Counted from the first letter of the stretch, positions 27,070 to 36,744 are shown. The stretch: 64,000 nucleotides of DNA from Achromobacter aloeverae (GCF_004121055.1 NZ_PYAL01000002.1:868001-932000); one strand, 5' to 3'. The notes: a model not told the origin generated them from the letters alone. A program made the numbers and translations.

Positions 27070-28308
27070 CTAGAACACGGTCGGGTCGACCGGCGGCTTG
27101 GCGGCCGGCGCGGCGCCCGGCGTGCCCGGTGCCATCAGCCGTTCGGCCGTGAGGTTCTGGATGGGCCGGCGGGTGCCGCCCCGCAGGACGAAGTCCGCCA
27201 GGGTCGCGCCGACCACGGGCACCAGCTCGAAGCCATGTCCGGAAAATCCGAAAGCGTGAAACACGCCGGGCGCGTTGGGCGACGGGCCCACCACCGGCAG
27301 CAGGTCCTCCGTCTTGGCTTCCAGCCCGGCCCAGACACGGACGATGCGGATATTCGAGACCGACGGGAAGAGATCGGTCGCCGCATGCGCGCCCTTGGCG
27401 AGGACCTTCATGCGTGCGGTGGACGTTTCCTTGTCCAGGTCCGGGATGCCCTGCAGGCCGCCGCCGATCACCAGCGTACCCTGGTCGGACTGCTTGAAGG
27501 ACAGCGACCGCCCCATGATCGCCACCACGGGCTTGATGAAAGGCCGCAGCCGTTCGCTGACCATCATCATCGACGATTTGGTCGCCAGGGGAATGTCGTC
27601 GCCCACCAGGGCGGCGATGCGGGCGGACCAGGCGCCCGCGGCATTGACCACTGCGGGCGCGATCCACGCGCGGCCGCCTTCGCCGACGACGCGCCAGTCC
27701 TGGCCTTGCCGTTCGATGGCCGTGACGCCGCAATGCTCGATCAGCTCCACGCCGGCCTGCAAGGCGCTGCGGCGGAAGGCGCGCAGGGCGCGATGGGGAT
27801 CGGCGGCGCCGTCGCGGCGGGCGATGGATGCGCCCACGCAATGGTGGCTGAGGTCGGGCAGCAGGCGGCGCAATTCATCGGTGTCGATGATCTCCTCGTG
27901 CGTGTAGCCGTCGGCGCGCAGGCCGTTCACGCGGCCCTGGAGTTTTTCCAGGGCCGCGGGGCTTTCCGCCACGCAGATCTGGCCGTTGGCATGGAAACCG
28001 CAGTCATCGCCGACCAGCGACTCCATGGCATGCCACATGTCCATGGCTTCCAGCGACAGGTCCAGCTCGCGCCGGTCGCGGTTCAGCGTGCGCACCCCCG
28101 CGGCGGTAGCGCCGGATGCGTGACGCCCCACCCAATGTTTTTCCACCACCACCACGCGGCCGCCGCCGCGCGCGATGTGCAGCGCGGCCGACAGGCCGTG
28201 CAGGCCGCCCCCGATGACGACGGCGTCGTAGACCGGCCGTGCCCCGGCGGCTTCGCCGGAGGCCTTGTTGCTGACCTTGCTGCCGAGGTTGTTGGAGATG
28301 CCGCTCAT
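27070..28308 (-). CDS. FAD-dependent amine/amino-acid oxidoreductase (DAO family, HcnC/OoxB-like)
   Basis: A 412-residue DAO-family flavoprotein. The FAD fold VVIGGGLHGLSAALHIARGG is near residue 30 and the C-terminal FAD-contact motif is HAFGFSGHGFELVPVVG. It resembles the beta subunits of sarcosine, glycine (HcnC), octopine/nopaline (OoxB/NoxB) and D-hydroxyproline dehydrogenases. Its start overlaps the stop of the upstream HcnB-like gene by four bases. Together with the small ferredoxin-like and HcnB-like proteins it should form a heteromeric membrane-linked dehydrogenase that oxidises a secondary amine or imino acid. The exact substrate is not evident. Confidence 0.88.
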   Translation of the reverse strand: MSGISNNLGSKVSNKASGEAAGARPVYDAVVIGGGLHGLSAALHIARGGGRVVVVEKHWVGRHASGATAAGVRTLNRDRRELDLSLEAMDMWHAMESLVGDDCGFHANGQICVAESPAALEKLQGRVNGLRADGYTHEEIIDTDELRRLLPDLSHHCVGASIARRDGAADPHRALRAFRRSALQAGVELIEHCGVTAIERQGQDWRVVGEGGRAWIAPAVVNAAGAWSARIAALVGDDIPLATKSSMMMVSERLRPFIKPVVAIMGRSLSFKQSDQGTLVIGGGLQGIPDLDKETSTARMKVLAKGAHAATDLFPSVSNIRIVRVWAGLEAKTEDLLPVVGPSPNAPGVFHAFGFSGHGFELVPVVGATLADFVLRGGTRRPIQNLTAERLMAPGTPGAAPAAKPPVDPTVF

Positions 28309-29720
28309 TTCGCCGCCGCTCCCTTTATATCCTCCTCCAGGTCCAGGCTGGCCAGCTCCCCCAGCGTAAGCGGCTTCAAGGGCGGCCGCACGCGATAGAA
28401 GCCGACGTCCGCCACCGGACGCCGCTGCTTTTCAGCGAGGATGTGCGCGATGGTGTAGCCGCACTGCCGTCCCTGGCAAGGCCCCATGCCCGCGCGGGTA
28501 AAGGACTTGATCTGGTTGGGACCGGGCTGGCCCAGGTCCGCCGCCTTGCGGATATCGCCCGCCGTCAGCTCCTCGCAGCGGCAAACGATGGTGTCGTCGG
28601 CGGGAGAATAAATATTGGGACGCGGCGGATAGAGCGCGTCCAGCATGGGGCGCAGGCGCAGCATGTCCGCGAGGGACGCGCGCAGGGGCGCGGCGGCGGC
28701 GTCCGCCTTGGCGGCATCCAGGGCGCCGGCATCCAGGGCCATGCCCAGGGCGGCGATCTCGCCGCGCACGCAGGCGGCGGTGGCGCCGCCGATGCCGGCG
28801 CCGTCGCCCGCCACGTACAGGCCGGGGCGGCTGGTGCGGCCCCATTCGTTCAACACGGGGGCAAGGCAGGACTGCTGTTCGTTCCAGGCATGTTCGCACT
28901 CCAGCGCGCGCGTCATGTGGATGGACGGCACCACGCCTTCATGGACCAGCAGCACCTGCGCGTCGGCGCGCTGCTTGCCGCCGCCCGGCAGCGTGTATTC
29001 GATCTGTTGCAGGCGGCCGTCGCCCAGGGCGCGGAATTCCCGCACGCCCTTGATGCGGCGTACGCCGGCCGCACGCAGTTCGCGCAGCCAGCGCAGGCCC
29101 TTGCCGACCTCGCCGGCACGGCGCAGGGCGTCACCCAGGTAGGGCAAGGCGCGGCGCCAGGCGCCCGGCGGCGCGGTGTCCAGCCAGCCGGCGATCTTGC
29201 CGCCGGCGCGCAGCAGCTGCGCCATGTAGAGCAGCACCAAAGGCCCGCTGCCCGCTATCCAGACGGGCTGGGCCGGCACCTGGCGCGAGGTCTTCAAGAG
29301 GATCTGCGCCGCGCCTACGGTGAGCACCCCCGGCAGCGTCCAGCCAGGGAAGGGCATGGGCCGCTCCTGCGCGCCGGTGGCCAGCAACACCTGCCTGGCG
29401 CGCACGGCTTCGGCCTTGCCCGCGCGGGTCATGTAGACATGCCAGTCGGGTTCGATCTGCCACACCTGCGTGCCGGGCTCATAGACAGCGCCGCTGCGGC
29501 GAAAGGCTTCGGCCAGCGTGGCGCCGGCGCGATATTCGTCGCCCAGCAGCGCGCCGGTGGCCGTCGCGGCCACGGTTTCGACCGCGCGCCAGATCTGTCC
29601 GCCGGGCGCGGGCTGCTCGTCGACCACCAGCACGTCGCGGCCCAGGGCGCGCAGGCGGATGGCCGCGCTCATGCCGGCCGGGCCGGCGCCCACGATCAAG
29701 GCATCGAATTCACGGATCAT
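28305..29720 (-). CDS. FAD/NAD-binding protein with C-terminal BFD-like [2Fe-2S] site (HcnB/OoxA-like)
   Basis: A 471-residue flavoprotein. The ATG at 29720 gives MIREFDALIVGAGPAGMSAA with the FAD motif at 11-16; a second nucleotide fold is near 156 (IAGSGPLVLL). The C-terminal Bfd-like cluster cysteines are C380, C382, C415 and C420 (VCRCEEL, GPCQGRQCG). This is the alpha subunit type of HcnABC, octopine oxidase and cis-4-hydroxy-D-proline dehydrogenase. Its start overlaps the upstream ferredoxin-like gene (ATGA at 29717-29720), indicating a stoichiometric complex. Confidence 0.9.
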   Translation of the reverse strand: MIREFDALIVGAGPAGMSAAIRLRALGRDVLVVDEQPAPGGQIWRAVETVAATATGALLGDEYRAGATLAEAFRRSGAVYEPGTQVWQIEPDWHVYMTRAGKAEAVRARQVLLATGAQERPMPFPGWTLPGVLTVGAAQILLKTSRQVPAQPVWIAGSGPLVLLYMAQLLRAGGKIAGWLDTAPPGAWRRALPYLGDALRRAGEVGKGLRWLRELRAAGVRRIKGVREFRALGDGRLQQIEYTLPGGGKQRADAQVLLVHEGVVPSIHMTRALECEHAWNEQQSCLAPVLNEWGRTSRPGLYVAGDGAGIGGATAACVRGEIAALGMALDAGALDAAKADAAAAPLRASLADMLRLRPMLDALYPPRPNIYSPADDTIVCRCEELTAGDIRKAADLGQPGPNQIKSFTRAGMGPCQGRQCGYTIAHILAEKQRRPVADVGFYRVRPPLKPLTLGELASLDLEEDIKGAAAK

Positions 29721-30025
29721 GGCTGCACGCTCCGCTTGCCGTACTGGCGTTGGACCCGCATGCCATCCCGCACGGTGACCAGGCAGGTCTGGGTCGAGGC
29801 CACGCCGTCGACGATGGCCAGGCAGTCGAAGCACACGCCCATCATGCAATAAGGCGCGCGGGGGCTCTCCTGGACCGGCGTGGTGCGCGATGCCGCGGCG
29901 TCCTGGCGCAGCAGGACGGCGGCGACCGTCTCGCCGGGTTCGGCGACGGCCGGCTGGCCGTCGATATAGACCGTCAGCGCCTGCGCGCCGGGTTCATGCA
30001 GCTTGCGAAACATCGAAGCGCTCAT
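29717..30025 (-). CDS. Small [2Fe-2S] ferredoxin-like subunit (HcnA-like)
   Basis: A 102-residue protein with four cysteines in a plant-type [2Fe-2S] pattern: C60, C65, C68 and C81 (YCMMGVCFDC...TC). It corresponds to the gamma/A subunit of HcnABC-type dehydrogenases. The start is inside the end of the upstream flavoprotein gene (overlap about 32 bp from the ATG at 30025; an ATG at 30013 is an alternative), so translation coupling is likely. The stop overlaps the HcnB-like start. Confidence 0.85.
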   Translation of the reverse strand: MSASMFRKLHEPGAQALTVYIDGQPAVAEPGETVAAVLLRQDAAASRTTPVQESPRAPYCMMGVCFDCLAIVDGVASTQTCLVTVRDGMRVQRQYGKRSVQP

Positions 30026-31232
30026 GGTTGAAGGCATCCAAGAATGAAGACCAGGCCGCGAGGTCGGCCGTGGCGGTGGAAGACGGGTGTTGCGCGCCGG
30101 CAGCGGCGGCGATCGCCGCGCCAGCACGCCGCCGTGGCAGGCGATCGGAAAAGGAGAGCGGCAGGCCGCCGCCATCAATGGCCTGCGCCAGGGGCCCCGC
30201 GTGAAAGGAGGCCAGCGTGACGCCGGAGTGGCACAGCGCGGTCCAGGCGCCCGGCTGGGTGGCGGATTCGGCATAGACGGGGCAGCCGTCCTGCGTCATG
30301 ACGCGCAGGCAGGACCACTGGCGCACCAGGCGTGCGCCCGCGAGATCGGGCAGCACGCACAGGGCCTTGCGGGCCATGCGGGTCGCGGCGACGGCGGTGG
30401 TGGTGATGTCGTATCCGACTTCTTCCTGCGTCAAGCCGACCAGCACGGTGCCGTCGCCGGTCTGGCGCACGCCGCTGGCCGGCACGGGCAGCATGGGCGC
30501 GAGGCGTTCGGTGACCAGCACTTGCCCGCGCTGCGGGCGCAAGCGGATGTCCAGGCCCACCATGGGATTGAGGTCGTTGGATCCCAGGCCGGCCGTGACG
30601 ATGACGCGGCCGGCGCGATAGCGGTCCTTGCCCGCGGAAACCGTGAAGCCGCCTCCCGGCGCCGGCGCGATGGCATCCACCCGATGCTGGCTGACCAGAC
30701 GTCCTCCGCGGCCCTGGTAGGCCGATTGCAATGCGGCCAGCAGCCGCAGCGGATTGACGTGGCCGTCGGTGGCGCCGAAGCTGCCGCCCGATACGTCATC
30801 GCCCAGGCGCAGTCCGGGAAAACGTCGCAGCAGGGCGCCGCGGTCCAGCATCTCGACGCAGGACGGGCGCTCGGGCGTATTGCCTTCCCACGCGCGCATG
30901 CGCCTCGCGCGGTCCTCCCATTCCGCCTCCCCGAGGCAGAAGTGCAGGCCGCCACGGCTTTCGTATTGCAGGTCGATGCCGCTTTCCCGTTGCAGCTCGG
31001 CGGCGAAGGCCGGCCACAAGGTCGCGGCCTCGTGCGACAGGCGCTGGTAGTGGACATTGCCATAGCCCTTGCCCTGTACCCACACCAGGCCGAAGTTGGC
31101 CTTGGCCGCGCGGAAATCGGTATCCGCGCCGTCCAGCATGAGCACGCGGCGGCCCCGGCCCGCCAGGCCCATGGCGATGGCGGAGCCCACCATGCCGGCG
31201 CCGGCGACGATGTAGTCGTAGTCCTGGGTCAT
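29994..31232 (-). CDS. Second DAO-family FAD-dependent oxidoreductase
   Basis: A 412-residue DAO-family protein. The ATG at 31232 is preceded by GGAG. The FAD motif is VAGAGMVGSAIAMGLAGRG and the family segment FGATDGHVNP follows at mid-protein. It is first in the operon, followed by the ferredoxin-like, HcnB-like and a second DAO protein, then the importer. Two different DAO subunits around one HcnA/HcnB pair is unusual: the pair may serve either catalytic subunit, giving two substrate specificities. It is divergent from a LysR gene 155 bp away. Confidence 0.87.
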   Translation of the reverse strand: MTQDYDYIVAGAGMVGSAIAMGLAGRGRRVLMLDGADTDFRAAKANFGLVWVQGKGYGNVHYQRLSHEAATLWPAFAAELQRESGIDLQYESRGGLHFCLGEAEWEDRARRMRAWEGNTPERPSCVEMLDRGALLRRFPGLRLGDDVSGGSFGATDGHVNPLRLLAALQSAYQGRGGRLVSQHRVDAIAPAPGGGFTVSAGKDRYRAGRVIVTAGLGSNDLNPMVGLDIRLRPQRGQVLVTERLAPMLPVPASGVRQTGDGTVLVGLTQEEVGYDITTTAVAATRMARKALCVLPDLAGARLVRQWSCLRVMTQDGCPVYAESATQPGAWTALCHSGVTLASFHAGPLAQAIDGGGLPLSFSDRLPRRRAGAAIAAAAGAQHPSSTATADLAAWSSFLDAFNHERFDVSQAA

Positions 31233-31329
31233 CGGGCGTCTCCTGGCTGTGCATGGTGGACGTGGGGGCGACGACCGTGACACGGCGCCGGAACCGGCGG
31301 CATGGCTCCCCAGCCGTGCCGGGATAGGC

Positions 31330-31376
31330 TATAACCCATGCTGCCCCGCAAGCGTGGGGCATTCGAAAAGGTTATA
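31330..31376. promoter_or_regulatory. Inverted repeats between LysR gene and flavoprotein operon
   Basis: Perfect 7-bp arms TATAACC (31330-31336) and GGTTATA (31370-31376) enclose a second inverted repeat TGCCCC/GGGGCA (31342-31347 and 31356-31361). The element lies directly before the LysR ribosome site in the divergent promoter region, where LysR proteins normally bind; binding is inferred. Confidence 0.45.
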
Positions 31377-31387
31377 CAGGGAGCGGC

Positions 31388-32296
31388 ATGGCGCAAACAC
31401 TCAATCTGCGGCAGATCGAGGCCTTCAAGGCCGTCATCGAGCACGGTACCGTCAGCCAGGCCGCCGCCGTGCTGGGCGTCACGCAGCCGGCGGTCAGCAA
31501 GCTGCTGGCGCACCTGGAAGCCGATACCGGCCTCAGCCTGTTCGACCGGGTGCGCGGCAAGCTGGCGGCCACCACGCACGGCATGCGCCTGTACGAGGAA
31601 GTCGACCGGATCTTCGCCGGCTTGCGCCAGGTGGAGCAGGCGGTGGAGTCCATACGCCGCGACGAGCAGCGCACGCTGATCGTCGGCGTGCTGCCGGCCC
31701 TGTCGGGTTCCTTCATCCGCCGCGCGACGATGAACTTCCTGCGCCATCATCCCGACGTGCGCATGAACATCCAATGCCGTGGTTCGCATCTCCTGGCGGA
31801 CTGGCTGGCGACGCGGCAGATCGACGTGGCGCTGGTGGGCAGCCGGGTCGACAATCCCTATATCGACCGTGAACCGATGTTCCAGCATCCCTTGATGTGC
31901 GCCTTGCCTGTCAATCATGAGCTGGCCCGCAAGCGCGTGCTGCGGCCGCGCGACCTGGACGGGCTGCCCTTCATCGGCTTCAGCGCCGAAAGCCAGACCC
32001 ACGGGCTGGCGCAGGCCGCCTTCCAACGGGCGGGCGCCAGGCTGAATGTGGTGCTTGAAACCAGCACCTCGCCGACGGCGTGCGAGTTCGTCGCCGCGGG
32101 GTTGGGTGTGTCGTTGATTCATCCGCTCTTCGCCGATGGGTTTCAGAATCGCCTGGTGCTCAGGCGCTTCGATCCGGAAATGCAATTCCACTTCCAGTTG
32201 TGCCGGGTCCAGGCTTCACGCAACGACAGCCTGGTCGAGACCTTTGTGCAAGAGGCCCGCGCGGTGGCGGCGCAGGTATCTCGCGAATTGCGCTGA
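31388..32296 (+). CDS. LysR-family transcriptional regulator (OccR/NocR-like)
   Basis: A 302-residue LysR protein starting MAQTLNLRQIEAFKAVIEHG, with the recognition helix in GVTQPAVSKLLAHLE. The N-terminus resembles regulators of opine catabolism (OccR, NocR) and amino-acid genes, by pattern memory only. AGGGAG precedes the ATG. It is divergent from the HcnABC-like/Dpp operon and convergent with the peptide-type binding-protein gene, so it probably controls both. Confidence 0.88.
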   Translation: MAQTLNLRQIEAFKAVIEHGTVSQAAAVLGVTQPAVSKLLAHLEADTGLSLFDRVRGKLAATTHGMRLYEEVDRIFAGLRQVEQAVESIRRDEQRTLIVGVLPALSGSFIRRATMNFLRHHPDVRMNIQCRGSHLLADWLATRQIDVALVGSRVDNPYIDREPMFQHPLMCALPVNHELARKRVLRPRDLDGLPFIGFSAESQTHGLAQAAFQRAGARLNVVLETSTSPTACEFVAAGLGVSLIHPLFADGFQNRLVLRRFDPEMQFHFQLCRVQASRNDSLVETFVQEARAVAAQVSRELR

Positions 32297-32339
32297 TCCG
32301 GCGGGCCTTGGCGCGGGACCGGCCGGGGGACTGTCCGGG

Positions 32340-33899
32340 TCAACGCTTGACCGTCGTCTTCTCCGTGATGGGCGGCTGCAGGTTCAGCGCGCCCTTCAGG
32401 TCGTAGCCGTAGGTCACGCCGTCGCCGTGCGCCCAGACCTGTTTCAGGCCGAATAGCGGGATGGCGCAGACGTCGTCGTGGATCTTGACCTGCGCATCCT
32501 TCCACAGGGCCAGCTGTTTGGTCGCATCCGGCTCCACGCGCGCCGCGCGGATATCGGTGTCGGCAATACTGCAGTGCGAAAAATTGGACATGGCGGCCGG
32601 CGCGCCGATGGCGGAGGCCGAGTCGTAGAACTCGGTCAGGTAGTTGTCGGCGTTGGGAAAGCGCGCCGCGCCGTAGAAGACGAGGGCGCTCAGGTCCTGC
32701 CGGCTCTTGGCCTGGTAGGTGGCATGGTCCACCACCTCCATGTTCAGCTTGATCCCGGCCTTGGCCAACTGGGCCTGGACGATTTCCATGATGGGAAGCT
32801 GCGCCGAAATGTTGGACACCACGGACTTGATCTCGATGCCGTTCGGGTAGCCGGCCTCGGCCAGCAGCTGCCTGGCCTTGGCGACGTCGTACTTATAGGC
32901 GCCGGCGCTGCAATCTTCGCCCAGGTAGCCGTTGGGTACGACCGAACAGCCTTTCTGCGCCACGTCCTTGCCGGCGTAGCGGACGATTTCATCGACGTCC
33001 ACGGCGGACGCGATGGCCAGCCGTACCTTGGGATTGTCCAGCGGCTTGACCGTGCGGTTCAGGTGCAGCGTGCGGAATTCCGCGGGATCGAAGATATCGA
33101 CCTTCATCCCGCGCTTGCTCGACCGCTCCACCCACCGCTGCTCGCGCTTGCCCTGCATGACGTCGATCTCGCCCGACGTGAATGCGAGCTCGCGCGCGCT
33201 GTCCGACGGGATCATGCGGTAGACGATGGCGGCCAGCTGCGGCTTGCCGCGGAAGTAGTTGTCGTGGGCGACCAGCTTGACGTACTGCTGGGTGACGTGC
33301 TCGCCAAAGGCGAATGGGCCCGTGCCCACCGGCGCGGCGCCGAACTTGTCGCCCAGCTTTTCCGCTGCCTTCTTGCTGACGATGTTGCCGCCATGGTAAT
33401 TGGAGACCCGGCCGAGGAAGGCGGCATCCGGGTATTTCAGGGTGATCTTCACCGTGTAGTCATCGACCGCCTCGACCTTGTCGAGCAGGTCGAAGTTGTT
33501 GGCGAAGCTGGACCGCTTGGGATCGGCGGCGCGCTGCAGCGAGTAGACGACGTCCTCGGCCTTCAACTCGCCGTACCCGGCGTGAAACTGCACGCCCTTG
33601 CGCAGGTGGAAGGTCCAGACCTTGCTATCCGGGGAGTGTTCCCAGGATGTGGCCAGGTCGGGTTCCAGGGCCTTGGGGTCGGCGCTGCCGGCGGGGAATC
33701 GGACCAGCGCGTCGAACATTTCCGAGGCGACGCCCTTGTCCACGGTCGACGTGGCGCGGTGCGGATCGAGCGTGGCGTTGTCGGCCGCGCCCGAGCTGAC
33801 GCGCAGTTCGGGACGGTCGGCGGCCTGCGCCGGGACATGCATACAGGCGCCCGCCGCGAGCAGGGCGGCGGCGAGGACGGACAGGACTGGACGTTGCAT
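32340..33899 (-). CDS. Peptide-type ABC transporter substrate-binding protein (family 5)
   Basis: A 519-residue periplasmic binding protein. The ATG at 33899 has GGGGGAA upstream and opens a Sec signal peptide (MQRPVLSVLAAALLAAG...AQA). Family-5 landmarks are DNATLDPHRATST and HLRKGVQFHAGYGELKAEDVV. The Dpp-type importer genes at 23167-27051 lack a binding protein of their own; this one, separated from them only by the LysR gene, is the likely partner. It has its own promoter with a palindrome at the start site. Confidence 0.9.
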   Translation of the reverse strand: MQRPVLSVLAAALLAAGACMHVPAQAADRPELRVSSGAADNATLDPHRATSTVDKGVASEMFDALVRFPAGSADPKALEPDLATSWEHSPDSKVWTFHLRKGVQFHAGYGELKAEDVVYSLQRAADPKRSSFANNFDLLDKVEAVDDYTVKITLKYPDAAFLGRVSNYHGGNIVSKKAAEKLGDKFGAAPVGTGPFAFGEHVTQQYVKLVAHDNYFRGKPQLAAIVYRMIPSDSARELAFTSGEIDVMQGKREQRWVERSSKRGMKVDIFDPAEFRTLHLNRTVKPLDNPKVRLAIASAVDVDEIVRYAGKDVAQKGCSVVPNGYLGEDCSAGAYKYDVAKARQLLAEAGYPNGIEIKSVVSNISAQLPIMEIVQAQLAKAGIKLNMEVVDHATYQAKSRQDLSALVFYGAARFPNADNYLTEFYDSASAIGAPAAMSNFSHCSIADTDIRAARVEPDATKQLALWKDAQVKIHDDVCAIPLFGLKQVWAHGDGVTYGYDLKGALNLQPPITEKTTVKR

Positions 33900-33947
33900 T
33901 GATTCCCCCGATTTTTCGTGGTCGTGTGAACTCGCCGCGGTAGGGCG

Positions 33948-33963
33948 TCGATCGGACGATCGA
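33948..33963. promoter_or_regulatory. Palindrome at the predicted transcription start (candidate operator)
   Basis: TCGATCG-GA-CGATCGA, perfect 7-bp arms, immediately downstream of the -10 box. A protein bound here would block initiation of the binding-protein gene. The regulator is unknown; the nearby LysR protein would normally bind upstream instead. Confidence 0.45.
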
Positions 33964-33992
33964 AAATTAGAGGGTGGGGCGCATAGCGTCAA
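33964..33992 (-). promoter_or_regulatory. Sigma-70 promoter of the substrate-binding protein gene
   Basis: On the minus strand TTGACG (33992-33987) and TAATTT (33969-33964) are spaced by exactly 17 bp, about 65 bp upstream of the start codon. It is the best promoter match noted in the window. Confidence 0.6.
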
Positions 33993-34128
33993 AGTACCTG
34001 GAGGCCTATTCCTATTCCTGAAGGTTATGGAGGGAATGCTGCAATGCAGGACAAGCCCGGGGCGGCGGCCGATGCGACGTCCCGAATAATGGTTAGTACC
34101 AATCCTCTGCTGTTACAAAAAAGCCTCC

Positions 34129-35055
34129 TCAGCGGACTCTTCTGCTGTCGGCCGCCGCGATTTCCTTTTTGAGGTGCGCGACGAAGGCCTTGCATGCCGC
34201 CGGCAAGGGCCGGCCGGCCAGGGTCTGGACCTCGAAATGCCGCTCGTTCATCTCGCGGTCCCGCAAGGGCACGCAAACCACCTCGCCGCGCCGCAGGCGG
34301 GCGCGGATGGCCAGTTCGCCGCAGAAGGCCACGCCGTCGGACTCCGCGGCGAAGGTGATCAGGGCATCGAGATGGCGGCTGGTGAACGCCGGCTCGTAGG
34401 ACAGCTGCTGGCGGCTGCAACTGATTTCCAGCAACTGCCGCAGCGTGGACGCCCGGTCGGGCAAGGCCAGCGGGTAGGGCGCAAGCTGCGCCAACGACAA
34501 CGTGCGCTTGCCCGCCAAGGGATGGCCGGGCGCCAGCACCGCCATGACCGGGGCGGGCGTGCGCAACTCCACCCGGATGTCGCGCTCCGACGTCAGGCTC
34601 AGCGTCAGGCCGATGTCCGCCTCGCCATCGCGGATGCGGCGCGGTATGTCGTGCTGGGATCCCGCCTCCAGCGAAAAACGGATGCCTGCGTATTCCCGGC
34701 GGAAGGACGCGATCAGCGACGGGACGAAGCCGAAGGCATAGCCCTCGGTGCTGACCAGTCGGATCAACCCCTGGCGCACGCCGCGCAAGGCCAGGATGTC
34801 GCTGCCCAGCCGCTCCATGTCCTGTCGGACCCGCTTGGCATGGGCGGCCAGCAGTTCCCCTGCGGCGTTCGGCACCATGCCGCGCGCGCGGCGCTCGAAG
34901 AGCAAGGTGTCCATTTCCCGTTCCAGGCGGGCGATCTGGCGGCTGACCGCCGATGGCGCGACCTCCAGGCGTTCGGCGGCCTCGGTGACCGAACCGCTGC
35001 GGACGACTTCGAGGAAATAGCGCAGGGCGGGGCTTTGCAACGTGGCAGGGATCAT
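34129..35055 (-). CDS. LysR-family transcriptional regulator
   Basis: A 308-residue LysR protein (LRYFLEVVRSGSVTEAAERL, VAPSAVSRQIARLE in the N-terminal DNA-binding domain). The effector domain contains RASTLRQLLEISCSRQQ. It is divergent from the D-serine dehydratase-like gene with a 209-bp spacer, so it probably activates the D-amino-acid cluster to its right. Confidence 0.88.
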   Translation of the reverse strand: MIPATLQSPALRYFLEVVRSGSVTEAAERLEVAPSAVSRQIARLEREMDTLLFERRARGMVPNAAGELLAAHAKRVRQDMERLGSDILALRGVRQGLIRLVSTEGYAFGFVPSLIASFRREYAGIRFSLEAGSQHDIPRRIRDGEADIGLTLSLTSERDIRVELRTPAPVMAVLAPGHPLAGKRTLSLAQLAPYPLALPDRASTLRQLLEISCSRQQLSYEPAFTSRHLDALITFAAESDGVAFCGELAIRARLRRGEVVCVPLRDREMNERHFEVQTLAGRPLPAACKAFVAHLKKEIAAADSRRVR

Positions 35056-35264
35056 CGCGACGGCGTCGGTAAGGGCACTGGAAAGCGGAGCGGGAAAGCC
35101 GTCAGGGTATTCCCGGTATAGGCGCCGGCTCCTCTATGAGCATTGCCGTTTCGGCAACGATGGATTCTACCCGTTGATCTTGTAGCACGGCCCACGCATC
35201 CCTAGGATGGCAATCGGATTGCAGTTTCGTTGCAGCACATATTCATCCCATCCTGTCGCGACCC

Positions 35265-36704
35265 ATGACGCTCCCCGCCACCGCACCTGTCCCTTCGTCC
35301 AGCGTCCAGCCAGGGCACGACGCGCCTGCCGAAGCCGAAGCCGTAACCCCCGCCGCGACGCTGGCCGCTTTGCGCCGCGCGCAACCCTGCCTGTGGTTGC
35401 GCCCCGCGCCGCCAGCCACCGGCAGCCTCGCCCCCGCCACCGTCCTGCCCACCGCCCACGCGTCCTTGCGTCCCGAGCAGGTCCTGCTGGCCCGTGCCCG
35501 TTTCGACCGCTACGCTCCGCTGCTGGCGGCATTGGCGCCGGAACTGGCCGGCAGCGGCGGCATCATCGAGTCGCCCTTGCTGCCCGCGCCCGCGTTGCGG
35601 CAGGCCTTGGGCCTGCACCCCGACGAGGGGCGGCTATACGTCAAGGCCGACCACGGCCTGGCGGTCGCGGGCTCGATCAAGGCGCGGGGAGGCATACATG
35701 AAGTCCTGCAATATGCGGAATCCCTGGCCACGCAAGAAGGCTTGCTGCGCCCTGGCGACGACTATCGCATGCTGGGCGGCGTGGCCGCGCGGGCCTGCTT
35801 CGCGCGTCATCGGATCGCCGTCGGTTCGACGGGCAACCTGGGCATGTCCATCGGCATCATCGCGTCCCTGCTGGGTTTCCAGGCGGAAGTGCACATGTCG
35901 GCGGACGCCAAGGCCTGGAAGAAAGCCAGGCTGCGTTCCCATGGCGTGAAGGTGATAGAGCATGCGGGCGACTATGAGCAGGCCGTGGCCGCCGGCCGCG
36001 CCGGCGCCGAGGCGGACCCCCACGCGTATTTCGTCGACGATGAGCGTTCGCCGGCATTGTTCGCCGGCTACGCGGCGGCGGCGCTGCATCTGCGCGACCA
36101 GCTGCGGGCCGACGGCATCGCCGTGGACGCGGACCATCCGCTTTTCGTCTACCTGCCTTGCGGCGTGGGCGGCGCCCCCGGCGGCATCGCGTACGGCCTG
36201 AAGATGCTGTTCGGCGACCACGTGCATTGCTTCTTCGCGGAGCCGGTGCAGTCGCCGTGCTTCCTGCTCGGCATGATGGCGCGCTGCGGACAGGCGCCGG
36301 GCTTGCCCGCGCTGCCGTCGGTCTACGACATCGGCCTGGAAAACCGCACGGAGGCCGACGGCCTGGCGGTTCCGCGCGCGTCGGAACTGGCCCTGGATGC
36401 CATGGTCACCCGCCTGGCGGGCATCTACACCGTCAGCGACGATCGTCTCCTCGCCGACCTGGCGCGGCTGCACGAGCACGAAGGCTTGCGGGTGGAGCCC
36501 TCGGCGGCCGCCGGTTTCGGCGGCCCGGCGTGGTTGTGCGGCACGCAGGCCGGCCAGGCCTACCTGCGCGGCCAGGGTTTGCAAGGCCGCATGGGCAAGG
36601 CCACCCACCTGGCCTGGACCACCGGCGGCCGCTTCGTCCCGCCGGAGGAGTTCGAGGGTTTCCTGCGCCGCGGAAAGGCCGTGCTCGCGGCCGGCGCCGC
36701 CTGA
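35265..36704 (+). CDS. dsdA: D-serine dehydratase (D-serine ammonia-lyase) family protein
   Basis: A 479-residue PLP enzyme of fold type II. The PLP-binding lysine K139 lies in [13 protein letters not shown] and the phosphate-binding loop in [12 protein letters not shown] (187-197). The later [10 protein letters not shown] segment also matches DsdA. DsdA converts D-serine to pyruvate and ammonia. The N-terminal about 60 residues are low-complexity Ala/Pro and may be poorly ordered. It starts a plus-strand operon with a Bug receptor, an amidase and a D-amino-acid dehydrogenase, which together point to use of D-amino acids or their amides. Confidence 0.88.
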   Translation: MTLPATAPVPSSSVQPGHDAPAEAEAVTPAATLAALRRAQPCLWLRPAPPATGSLAPATVLPTAHASLRPEQVLLARARFDRYAPLLAALAPELAGSGGIIESPLLPAPALRQALGLHPDEGRLYVKADHGLAVAGSIKARGGIHEVLQYAESLATQEGLLRPGDDYRMLGGVAARACFARHRIAVGSTGNLGMSIGIIASLLGFQAEVHMSADAKAWKKARLRSHGVKVIEHAGDYEQAVAAGRAGAEADPHAYFVDDERSPALFAGYAAAALHLRDQLRADGIAVDADHPLFVYLPCGVGGAPGGIAYGLKMLFGDHVHCFFAEPVQSPCFLLGMMARCGQAPGLPALPSVYDIGLENRTEADGLAVPRASELALDAMVTRLAGIYTVSDDRLLADLARLHEHEGLRVEPSAAAGFGGPAWLCGTQAGQAYLRGQGLQGRMGKATHLAWTTGGRFVPPEEFEGFLRRGKAVLAAGAA

Positions 36705-36744
36705 ACCATCATTTCCCTTCCAACCAAAACACAACCCTGCCGCC

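Noticed and set aside
26113-28398. A 761-codon plus-strand open frame
   Set aside because: Antisense to the DppB-like and DAO genes; no domain, no ribosome site, composition typical of shadow frames.
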